NCBI GenBank assembly: GCA_029550345.1
Contig: JAKPHK010000068.1
Span: 62,001-126,000 of the forward strand
From: Pseudomonadota bacterium
Lineage (GTDB): Bacteria > Pseudomonadota > Alphaproteobacteria > Sphingomonadales > Sphingomonadaceae
Direction: 5' to 3'
DNA: 64,000 nt
Part shown: piece by piece, positions 1 through 7,254 of the stretch
How positions within the stretch are numbered: the first letter of the stretch is position 1
Layout of the letters: each line of letters begins with the position of its first letter
Translations under genes and position numbers: made by a program
The notes under the pieces: model-generated
The model's input: only the letters and a program-made list of their open reading frames with translations
What the model was told of the DNA's origin: nothing
Database searches by the model: none

Positions 1-1200
1 GATCGCTACGATGGCTGGTACTCGATCCGCGACGAAGCCTATTACGATGAAAGCGAACTGATCACCGGAGAAGGGGGAGAAAAGCTTTCGCCGCAAGGCA
101 CGCCGGTTGAATGGACGGTTGAAGAAAGCTGGTTCTTCCGTCTTTCTGCCTATCAGGACCGATTGCTCGCCCTGCTTGAAACCCCAGGTTTCCTGCGCCC
201 CGAAAGCCGCCGGAACGAGATGATCGCCTTCGTCAAAGGCGGTCTGCGTGATCTTTCGGTTTCGCGCACCAGCTTTGACTGGGGCATCAAGGTCCCGGGT
301 AGTGAAAACCACGTGATGTATGTCTGGGTCGATGCTCTGACCAATTATATTACCGGCCTGGGTTTCCCCGACGAAACAGGTGATTATGCCAAATACTGGC
401 CCGCCGATCTGCACCTGATCGGCAAGGATATCGTCCGTTTTCATACGATCTACTGGCCAGCCTTCCTGATGAGCGCCGGGCTGAAAACCCCGAAACACGT
501 GTTCGGGCACGGGTTCCTGCTCAACCGCGGGCAGAAGGAATCCAAATCGCTTGGCAACGTCACCGATCCGGTCGCTCTGGCCGGCCAATTCGGGGTTGAT
601 GCGCTACGCTATTTCCTGCTGCGCGAGGTCGCTTTCGGGCAGGATGGCTCCTATTCGCCCGAGGCGATTGTGACCCGCTGCAACGCCGAACTGGCCAACA
701 GCTTCGGCAATCTGGCGCAGCGTACGCTTTCGCAGATATTCAAGAACTGCGATGGTTATCTACCTGAAATTTCAGGGCATACTGCTGAGGATGCCGAGCT
801 TTTCGAAACGGTCGAAGCAGCAGCACTGGTTGACCTGCCACGATGCTTTGAGGATCTGGAATTTTCGGCTGGGCTGGAACACTGGATGACGGCAATTTTC
901 GCTTGCAACCAGTACGTTGACGCCCAGGCGCCGTGGACCCTGCGCAAGACCGATCCAGCCCGGATGCAAACCGTCCTCGCCACGCTTTACATCACCATCG
1001 CGCAGCTGGCCGTCGCCGCCATTCCGGTCATCCCTGAAAGCGCCGGAAAGCTACTCGACATGATGGGTATCTCGCAGGATCTACGGACCCATCAGGCAAT
1101 CCGCTCGCACTGGTACTCTGGACTCGCCGAAAGCGGATTCCGGCTTGCCCAGCCGGTCGGTGTATTTCCCCGGCTTGAGCTGCCGGCCGAGGACGCCTGA
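1..1200 (+). CDS. metG: Methionyl-tRNA synthetase, 5'-truncated by window edge
   Basis: Attaches methionine to tRNA-Met in the cytoplasm. The open frame runs from base 1 with no start, so the N-terminal Rossmann half with the HIGH motif lies outside; about 399 residues are visible. Seen: the class I core around YVWVDALTNYITG, the segment GKDIVRFHTIYWPAF, and the signature loop, which reads KESKS rather than the usual KMSKS. The helical anticodon-binding domain follows and the protein ends without an added C-terminal EMAP/Trbp-type domain, as in many alphaproteobacteria. Its stop TGA shares one base with the tatD start, suggesting translational coupling. The identity is secure; the Met-to-Glu change in the signature loop is the odd point. 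Confidence 0.95.
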   Translation, partial: DRYDGWYSIRDEAYYDESELITGEGGEKLSPQGTPVEWTVEESWFFRLSAYQDRLLALLETPGFLRPESRRNEMIAFVKGGLRDLSVSRTSFDWGIKVPGSENHVMYVWVDALTNYITGLGFPDETGDYAKYWPADLHLIGKDIVRFHTIYWPAFLMSAGLKTPKHVFGHGFLLNRGQKESKSLGNVTDPVALAGQFGVDALRYFLLREVAFGQDGSYSPEAIVTRCNAELANSFGNLAQRTLSQIFKNCDGYLPEISGHTAEDAELFETVEAAALVDLPRCFEDLEFSAGLEHWMTAIFACNQYVDAQAPWTLRKTDPARMQTVLATLYITIAQLAVAAIPVIPESAGKLLDMMGISQDLRTHQAIRSHWYSGLAESGFRLAQPVGVFPRLELPAEDA

Positions 1201-1973
1201 TGCTGATCGATTCCCACTGCCATCTGGAATACAAGGGTCTGGTCGAGGATCAGCAAAACGTCCTCGCCCGCGCGCGAAGTGCCGGGGTAGGGGGCTTCCT
1301 CTCGATCTCTACCCGCCAGCGTGAATGGGACCAGGTTATCGCCACGGCCGAGCGCGAAGCCGATGTCTGGGCCAGTGTCGGGATCCATCCACACGAAGCC
1401 GATGCTCACGCAGACATGGGTGAGGGAGCTCTGCTTGCCGCCGCGGCGCATCCAAGGGTTATCGCGGTTGGCGAAACCGGGCTTGACTACTATTACGACC
1501 ATTCCGACCGCGAGACGCAGAAGGCTTTGTTCCGGCGACATATTGCGGTTTCGCGCGAAACCGGACTGCCGATCATCATCCACACCCGCGAAGCAGAAGC
1601 CGATACCCATGCGATCCTGGCCGAAGAAATGGAGCAGGGGGCCTTCCCGGCCTTGATCCACTGCTTCACCGCCTCTGCCGATTTCGCCCGCAAGGTGCTG
1701 GACCTGGGCCTGACCATTTCGCTTTCCGGCATCGTTACCTTCAAGAATGCCAAAGAGTTGCAGGCGATTGCCGCTGAAGTGCCTGAAGATCGGCTTCTGG
1801 TGGAAACCGATGCGCCATTCCTGGCCCCGGTGCCGCATCGCGGGCAGGTTTGCGAACCGGCCTTCACTGCCGATACCGCCCGCTTCGTCGCCAATCTTCG
1901 CGGCCAAACGCCCGAGAGTCTGGCCGAGGCGACGACCCGCAACTTCTTTGCGCTATTCCGGAAAGCGGCATGA
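1200..1973 (+). CDS. tatD: TatD-family metal-dependent hydrolase (DNase)
   Basis: A 257-residue TIM-barrel metal hydrolase of the TatD/YcfH family; family members show 3'-5' exonuclease activity on DNA or RNA. Metal ligands are visible: DSHCHL at residues 4-9, the GETGLDYYYD segment, IIHTRE, and ETDAPFLAP near the C-terminus. The ATG at 1200 overlaps the last base of metG and is the only good start. The stop overlaps the next gene by 4 bp. The metG-tatD-MBL order is common in alphaproteobacteria and points to one transcript. The cellular substrate cannot be told from sequence. Confidence 0.92.
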   Translation: MLIDSHCHLEYKGLVEDQQNVLARARSAGVGGFLSISTRQREWDQVIATAEREADVWASVGIHPHEADAHADMGEGALLAAAAHPRVIAVGETGLDYYYDHSDRETQKALFRRHIAVSRETGLPIIIHTREAEADTHAILAEEMEQGAFPALIHCFTASADFARKVLDLGLTISLSGIVTFKNAKELQAIAAEVPEDRLLVETDAPFLAPVPHRGQVCEPAFTADTARFVANLRGQTPESLAEATTRNFFALFRKAA

Positions 1974-2737
1974 AACTGCTGGTTCTCGGCTGCGGAACCA
2001 GCACCGGGGTGCCGCGGGTGGGCAACGATTGGGGTGCCTGCGATCCGAATGAGCCGAAGAACCGTCGCAGCCGGGTTTCTGTGCTGGTTGAGAATGCGGC
2101 TGGAAAACGCCTGCTGGTCGATACCGCCACTGACCTGCGCAACCAGTTGCTGGACAATGCCATCGACCGGATCGACGCGGTTTTCTGGACCCACGAACAC
2201 GCCGACCACGCCCATGGCATCGATGATCTGCGCGTGCTGCGTTATGGCCGCGCCGGTCCGATTCCGGGCTATGCCCACAGCGAAATTTCCCGGATCCTGC
2301 GCGCCCGGTTCGGTTACGCTTTCGCCGGGCAACACGGCTATCCAACCCTGATCGAACTCGAAACGCTGGACCGCCTGCGGATGTGTGCCGGGTTTGGGGT
2401 CGGCCATTGCCAGATGCCGCACGGGCCGGGTGAAAGTACTGCTTATCGCTTTGATTGTGACGGTAAATCAATTGGCTATGCCGTGGACTTCAGCGCGATT
2501 ACGAAAGAAATGGTCGCGCTTCTGAGCGGCGTCGATGTTCTGGCTGTCGATTGCCTGCGCCGCGATCCGCATCCAACCCATTCCCATCTAGCCATGTCGC
2601 TTGAACTTATCGAATCGGTTCGGGCCAAAACAGGGGTGCTGACCCATCTGGACAAGTCGATGGACTATGCCACCTTGCAGGCCGAAGTACCGGCTCATGT
2701 GCTGGTCGGCTATGACGGACTGGAGGTAATGGCATGA
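1970..2737 (+). CDS. MBL-fold metallo-hydrolase (PhnP-like)
   Basis: A 255-residue metallo-beta-lactamase-fold hydrolase. It begins MKLLVLGCGTSTGVPR, typical of the PhnP-like (cyclic phosphate phosphodiesterase-related) branch. The zinc motif HEHADHAHG (HxHxDH) lies near residue 75. Later metal ligands appear as GHCQMPHGPG and AVDCLRRDPHPTHSH. The start ATG at 1970 overlaps the tatD stop (ATGA), and the gene overlaps the following small gene in the same way, so the three are probably co-translated. No phosphonate genes are near, so a phosphonate role is unlikely. The exact substrate is unknown. Confidence 0.88.
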   Translation: MKLLVLGCGTSTGVPRVGNDWGACDPNEPKNRRSRVSVLVENAAGKRLLVDTATDLRNQLLDNAIDRIDAVFWTHEHADHAHGIDDLRVLRYGRAGPIPGYAHSEISRILRARFGYAFAGQHGYPTLIELETLDRLRMCAGFGVGHCQMPHGPGESTAYRFDCDGKSIGYAVDFSAITKEMVALLSGVDVLAVDCLRRDPHPTHSHLAMSLELIESVRAKTGVLTHLDKSMDYATLQAEVPAHVLVGYDGLEVMA

Positions 2738-2928
2738 GCACGGCGATGATCGTTTCCGTGATCGGGTTGCTGGGCGTTCTGGTTCTCAACTGGCGAGCGT
2801 TTCTGGGCGATTCCGCCGCGGCTGGTAACACCGGCAAGCAGAAGCTGATCATGGCTCTCATCTGGGTGGTGATCATCATCGGAGTCACGTTGGTGATCGG
2901 CTATCTCCAGGCGTTGAAATCCACTTAG
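2734..2928 (+). CDS. Small two-helix membrane protein, unknown function
   Basis: A 64-residue hydrophobic protein with two predicted membrane helices (about residues 4-20 and 36-57), separated by a short polar loop with GNTGKQK. It starts with an ATG that overlaps the stop of the MBL-fold gene by 4 bp (ATGA), which strongly supports translation despite the small size. I do not recognise a named family. Its place at the end of the metG-tatD-MBL operon is the only functional hint. Confidence 0.7.
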   Translation: MSTAMIVSVIGLLGVLVLNWRAFLGDSAAAGNTGKQKLIMALIWVVIIIGVTLVIGYLQALKST

Positions 2929-2957
2929 GGGCCTTACCGGGCCTCCTGCCATTTAAC

Positions 2958-2971
2958 ATAATATATATTAT
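2958..2971. promoter_or_regulatory. 14-bp all-A/T perfect palindrome before mazG
   Basis: ATAATATATATTAT is a perfect palindrome of only A and T in otherwise GC-rich DNA, ending 9 bp before the mazG start codon. It may hold a -10 element or a protein-binding site; no clear -35 partner was found. The position is certain, the role is inference. Confidence 0.35.
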
Positions 2972-2980
2972 CATTCCAAT

Positions 2981-3778
2981 ATGACCAAGCCAGGACAAGC
3001 CCCTCTCGACCGTCTCCTCGCCATCATGGAACGCCTGCGCGATCCGCAGCGTGGCTGCGAATGGGACGTGGCGCAGAGTTTCGAAACGATTGCGCCATAC
3101 ACGATTGAGGAAGCCTACGAGGTCGCAGACGCAATCCAGCGCGGCGACATTGCAGCGCTCAAGGACGAACTCGGTGACCTGCTGCTGCAGGTTGCGTTCC
3201 ATTCACGCATTGCCGAGGAAGCTGGCCATTTCGATTTTGCGGCTGTGGCAGCATCGATCAGCACCAAGATGGAAATGCGCCACCCGCATATATTCGGCGA
3301 TGCATCTGATGTCGGCCAATCGCGTGAGGAACGGTGGGAAGGCATCAAGGCCCAGGAACGCGCCGCGAAGGGCGCGGTGAGCGCAATCGACGGAGTCGCC
3401 CTTGCCCTCCCCGCCTTGATGCGCGCGGAAAAGATCCAGAAACGCGCGGCGCGAGTGGGTTTTGACTGGCCAGATGTCCAAGGCCCGGCGGATAAGCTGG
3501 TCGAGGAAATCGCCGAACTGGCCGATACCAAAACGGAAAAGGAACGCGCAGAAGAGGCTGGCGACCTGCTGTTTGCTGCGGTCAATCTAGTCCGTGCCTA
3601 TGGCATTCCGGCCGAAGAGGCCCTGCGCGCCGCCAATGCCAAGTTCGAGCGTCGCTTTCGCGCGATGGAAGAACTGGCGGACCGCCAAGGCCGCGAATTT
3701 TCCCAGTTGACGTTAGACCAGCAGGAAGCGCTGTGGCAGGCGGTGAAACGAGAAGAACAGGAAATTCATCGCGGGTAA
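2981..3778 (+). CDS. mazG: Nucleoside triphosphate pyrophosphohydrolase MazG
   Basis: Hydrolyses (d)NTPs to NMP plus pyrophosphate, a house-cleaning and stress-related activity. At 265 residues it has the usual two tandem MazG domains. The first carries the metal-binding EExxE around EEAYE (residues 43-47) and ELGDLLLQ (63-70). The second, from about 165, has LVEEIAELAD and EEAGDLLFAAVN. It starts at ATG 2981 after an A/T-rich palindrome and ends directly against the hflX stop on the other strand with no spacing, so the two genes are convergent. The separate upstream gap of 52 bp suggests its own promoter. Confidence 0.95.
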   Translation: MTKPGQAPLDRLLAIMERLRDPQRGCEWDVAQSFETIAPYTIEEAYEVADAIQRGDIAALKDELGDLLLQVAFHSRIAEEAGHFDFAAVAASISTKMEMRHPHIFGDASDVGQSREERWEGIKAQERAAKGAVSAIDGVALALPALMRAEKIQKRAARVGFDWPDVQGPADKLVEEIAELADTKTEKERAEEAGDLLFAAVNLVRAYGIPAEEALRAANAKFERRFRAMEELADRQGREFSQLTLDQQEALWQAVKREEQEIHRG

Positions 3779-5080
3779 TCAAAGCCGCGCAAAACGTCCC
3801 AGTTCACGCGGATCCAGCCGCACATCCAGTCGCCGCAGCGGTCCGCGCTCATCCTCCCCGCCGTCTTCATCGCTCAGCACCTCGCCGTGGGCGTGGAGCC
3901 AGGCCAGGCGCTGCCCATCGCTTACCGGCAGCACGAAGCTGTGCAGCCTCGCGCCCTGGGTGAGCAACTGACCGACCGCCTCCAGCAGGGCATCGCAGCC
4001 CTGCCCGGTCAGCGCAGAAACCGGCACGATCACATCATCGCCGTGGGTGGCGATCTGACCTTCCAGCTCAGCGGCGCGGGCCGGATCCAGCAGATCCCAC
4101 TTGTTCCAGGCTTCAATGATCGGAACCTTCGGGGCGGTCCCGTCCGCCTCGACCAGGCCAAGTTCAGCCAGGATTGCAATGACTTCCGCCTTCTGCTGGG
4201 CGCTGTCAGGGTTTGCGACATCGCGGACGTGGACGATCACATCGGCGGCAGTGACCTCTTCCAGCGTGGCGCGGAAGGCTGCGACCAGCTGGGTCGGCAG
4301 GTCGGAGATGAAGCCCACCGTGTCGGACAGGATCGCCTTGTCCACACCCGGCAGGCGAATGCGGCGCATTGTCGGGTCCAGCGTGGCAAACAACAGGTCC
4401 TCGGCCATCACACCGGCGCCGGTCAAACGGTTGAACAGGGTACTTTTGCCGGCATTGGTATAGCCGACCAGAGCCACCACCGGCCATGGCGCCTTCTCCC
4501 GGCGGCTGCGGTGCAGGCCGCGGGTGCGACGGACCTGCTCCAGCTCGCGGCGCAGGCGGGCCATTCGGTCGCGGATCATCCGCCGGTCAGCCTCGATCTG
4601 GGTTTCGCCGGGGCCGCCCAGAAAGCCAAATCCGCCGCGCTGGCGTTCAAGGTGGGTCCAGCTTCGCACCAGGCGCCCGGCCTGGTAATCGAGGTGAGCC
4701 AGCTCAACCTGAAGCCGCCCTTCGGCCGTGGCCGCGCGCTCACCGAAGATTTCGAGAATCAGCCCGGTCCGGTCGATCACCTTGCGCTTGAGCTTTTCTT
4801 CAAGGTTGCGCTGCTGGATCGCGGATAGCGAACCATCGACGATCACCAGCTCTGCCTCGCCCAGATTGCAGGCGACGTCGATGTTCTGGATCTGCCCTTC
4901 ACCGAACAGCGTACCGGCCCGCGCCTCGCGGATCGGGATGGAAATGGCCTCAACCACCTCAAGTCCGATCGCCAGGGCCAGCCCGCGCGCTTCCTCAAGC
5001 CGGGCCGCAGTGTCAATTGCGGCGGCCGCCCTGCCCCGGAATTCGGGATAGACGATCAGCGCCCGCGCCCCGCGGGTCAC
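3779..5080 (-). CDS. hflX: GTPase HflX (ribosome-associated)
   Basis: A 433-residue GTPase that in other bacteria splits stalled 70S ribosomes, notably in heat stress. The N-terminal HflX domain contains LFGEGQIQNI and the glycine-rich FGFLGGPGETQIE (about 151-163). The G domain shows GYTNAGKST (P-loop, 206-214), DTVGFI (G3) and NKWD (G4). The assigned start is GTG at 5080, 26 bp after hfq. The frame stays open upstream into hfq and no strong ribosome-binding site is visible, so the true start may be slightly upstream. The hfq-hflX order matches E. coli and many proteobacteria, and co-transcription is likely. Confidence 0.93.
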   Translation of the reverse strand: MTRGARALIVYPEFRGRAAAAIDTAARLEEARGLALAIGLEVVEAISIPIREARAGTLFGEGQIQNIDVACNLGEAELVIVDGSLSAIQQRNLEEKLKRKVIDRTGLILEIFGERAATAEGRLQVELAHLDYQAGRLVRSWTHLERQRGGFGFLGGPGETQIEADRRMIRDRMARLRRELEQVRRTRGLHRSRREKAPWPVVALVGYTNAGKSTLFNRLTGAGVMAEDLLFATLDPTMRRIRLPGVDKAILSDTVGFISDLPTQLVAAFRATLEEVTAADVIVHVRDVANPDSAQQKAEVIAILAELGLVEADGTAPKVPIIEAWNKWDLLDPARAAELEGQIATHGDDVIVPVSALTGQGCDALLEAVGQLLTQGARLHSFVLPVSDGQRLAWLHAHGEVLSDEDGGEDERGPLRRLDVRLDPRELGRFARL

Positions 5081-5106
5081 ATCTTCGCGATTGTCGTCAA
5101 GAAAGC

Positions 5107-5688
5107 TCAGTCGCTATCGCCTTCGTCATCGTCCCAGCCATCTCCAGTCAGGTCGACCGGACCGAGCGGCTGGATCGTGGAGACCGCGTGCTTGTAGGCC
5201 AACTGGACATAACCTTCGCGCTCAAGCAGCATACAGAACAGGTCATAGGCCGCGACCCGCCCTTGCAGCATCACGCCGTTGACCAGGAACATAGTCACCT
5301 GAACCTCGGAGCTGCGCACGCTGGAAAGGAACACGTCCTGCAGCAGGCGCATCTTCTTGCCCCCTTCCCCACCGCTGGAGAACAGCCGCACGTCGATTGG
5401 CTGGCTAGGCATGATGGTTGACACGGCGTGCTTGTAAACCAGCTGGCTCTGCCCATCGCGGCGCAGCAGGATCGAGAAATTGTCAAACCAGGTGACAATC
5501 CCCTGAAGCTTGACGCCTTTGACCAGGAACATCGTGACCGGCGTCTTGTTCTTGCGCAGCAAGTTCAGGAACTGGTCCTGCAGATTCTGCCCCTTGGCGC
5601 CCGAGGTGATCGGCGCCAAAGCAGATTCGGTGATTTCGGGTTCGTCCTTTGCCGGGCGCGGACGCGCGCTGAGGGTGCGAGAGGTCAT
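5107..5688 (-). CDS. hfq: Hfq RNA chaperone with two tandem Sm domains
   Basis: An RNA chaperone that pairs small RNAs with mRNAs. It is 193 residues, about twice the usual length, because two full Hfq folds are fused. Domain 1 (about 34-95) has the Sm1 segment [17 protein letters not shown] and Sm2 VYKHAVSTI. Domain 2 (about 114-175) has [15 protein letters not shown] and AYKHAVSTI. Both keep the KH residues of the canonical YKHA Sm2 motif. The tail is acidic (WDDDEGDSD). The ATG at 5688 is preceded by AGGAG. Three such chains could make a hexamer-like ring. Tandem Hfq has been noted in Novosphingobium; the ring stoichiometry is inference. Confidence 0.95.
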   Translation of the reverse strand: MTSRTLSARPRPAKDEPEITESALAPITSGAKGQNLQDQFLNLLRKNKTPVTMFLVKGVKLQGIVTWFDNFSILLRRDGQSQLVYKHAVSTIMPSQPIDVRLFSSGGEGGKKMRLLQDVFLSSVRSSEVQVTMFLVNGVMLQGRVAAYDLFCMLLEREGYVQLAYKHAVSTIQPLGPVDLTGDGWDDDEGDSD

Positions 5689-5774
5689 GGTACTGCTCCT
5701 TCTTCTTGGCGGCTGTCACTGCAGTCCGCAATCTGGCCTTCCCCCGCGGGAGGACCGCATCAAACGTCACCCTT

Positions 5775-5801
5775 TTTACCCGACCGTCCGATTCGGGTAA
5801 A
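5775..5801 (-). terminator. Hairpin between ntrX and hfq, possible terminator
   Basis: A perfect 9-bp stem (TTTACCCGA with TCGGGTAAA) around a 9-base loop lies 27 bp after the ntrX stop. It comes before hfq on the same strand when neither gene's reading frame is considered; in transcript order ntrX lies downstream of nothing else here and hfq is read separately. No good U-run follows on the minus strand. It may attenuate or mark an RNA end rather than be a classic intrinsic terminator. Confidence 0.3.
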
Positions 5802-5828
5802 TGGGGTTCTTGTACAGTTCCAAAAAGC

Positions 5829-7232
5829 CTACTTGTCGGCGCCGATATCGCCCTCATCCTCGTCGTCGCGGCGTTCGGCCATGCCGAGCAGCTTGAGTTT
5901 GCGGTGGAGGGCAGACCGCTCCATCCCGATGAAACTTGCCGTGCGGGAAATGTTGCCTGAGAACCGGCGAATCTGCACCCGCAGATATTCCCTCTCAAAA
6001 TTCTCACGCGCCTCGCGCAGTGGCACGCCCATCAGCGCCGAGAGGCCGTTGTCTCCGCTGATCCGGCCCGACAGCACCTCGCCGGGAAGCATATCGGCCT
6101 CGATCTTCTCCAGCCGTTCGCGCGGGGTAAGGATGATCGTTCGTTCCACCACATTACGCAGTTGGCGGACGTTGCCGGGCCACTCATAGCTTTGCAGTGC
6201 CGCCATGGCTTCGCTCGCAACCTCTGGCGGAGAAACACCCTGATCGCTGGCAAAGCGCGCGAAGAAATGATCGACCAGCATCGGGATGTCATCGCGCCGC
6301 TCAGCCAGGCTGGGGATCGTGACCGGCACCACATTGAGCCGGTAGAACAGATCTTCGCGGAACCGCTTTTCCGAAATTTCGCGCTCAAGATCGCGCGCGG
6401 TCGAGGAGACTACCCGTACATCGACGCGAATCTGCCGGTGCCCGCCAACCCGGACAAAGGCCTGCTCGGTCAACACCCGCAGAATTCTCGCCTGGGTGGA
6501 GAGCGGCATATCGGCGACTTCATCGAGATAGAGCGTTCCGCCGTCAGCCATTTCGAGCAATCCCGCCCGAACCAGTTTGCCGCCGGACTCCTCCCCGAAC
6601 AGTTCCTGCTCAAACCGCTCAGGCGTGATCCGCGCGGAATTGACCGTGACGAAGGCATGATCGGCGCGCGGGCTCCACGAATGCAGCAGCCGCGCGGCCA
6701 CTTCCTTGCCCGATCCTGCCGGGCCAGTGATCAGCAGCCGGCTGCCGGTATTGGCAACCCGCTTCAGCGTTGCACGAACGGTGTTGATCGCGGTCGAATT
6801 GCCGGTGAACTCATCCGAGGTAATGAAGCCTTCGCGCAGCCGGGCATTTTCACGCCGCAGCCGTTCGGTCTCGGTCGCGCGCGCGACCAGCAGCAGCAAA
6901 CGCTCGGCCTCGAACGGCTTTTCGATGAAATCCATTGCCCCGCGGCTGATCGCGGAAACCGCTGTATCGATGTTGCCATGGCCCGAAAAGATGATCACCG
7001 GCAGCTCGGGTTCGCGGCTCTTGATTGCGTCAAGCACTTCCAGCCCGTCCAACGGACTTCCGTGCAGCCAGACATCGAGCAGGACCAGGCTGGGGCGGCG
7101 CTCGTCGATCATTTCCAGCGCTGAGGTGCTGTCCCCGGCCATGCGGCATTGATAGCCCTCGTCGCTGAGCACCCCGGCGACCAGTTCGCGAATATCGCGT
7201 TCATCATCGACGATCAGAATTTCGAGCGCCAT
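5829..7232 (-). CDS. ntrX: Nitrogen regulation response regulator NtrX
   Basis: Response regulator partnered with NtrY. The receiver domain (1-120) has phospho-acceptor D53 in LLDVW and K105 in EKP. The AAA+ domain has Walker A GPAGSGKE (170-177) and Walker B TLYLDEVADMP. A C-terminal Fis-type helix-turn-helix contains GNISRTASFIGMERSALHRK. At 467 residues it has family length. The sigma-54 contact loop GAFTGA is absent: the equivalent segment reads ELFGEESGGKLVRAGLLEMA. It therefore probably does not open sigma-54 promoters and may act as a plain DNA-binding regulator. It follows ntrY by 22 bp. Confidence 0.93.
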   Translation of the reverse strand: MALEILIVDDERDIRELVAGVLSDEGYQCRMAGDSTSALEMIDERRPSLVLLDVWLHGSPLDGLEVLDAIKSREPELPVIIFSGHGNIDTAVSAISRGAMDFIEKPFEAERLLLLVARATETERLRRENARLREGFITSDEFTGNSTAINTVRATLKRVANTGSRLLITGPAGSGKEVAARLLHSWSPRADHAFVTVNSARITPERFEQELFGEESGGKLVRAGLLEMADGGTLYLDEVADMPLSTQARILRVLTEQAFVRVGGHRQIRVDVRVVSSTARDLEREISEKRFREDLFYRLNVVPVTIPSLAERRDDIPMLVDHFFARFASDQGVSPPEVASEAMAALQSYEWPGNVRQLRNVVERTIILTPRERLEKIEADMLPGEVLSGRISGDNGLSALMGVPLREARENFEREYLRVQIRRFSGNISRTASFIGMERSALHRKLKLLGMAERRDDEDEGDIGADK

Positions 7233-7254
7233 TTCAATCCTACCTCAGCACAAA

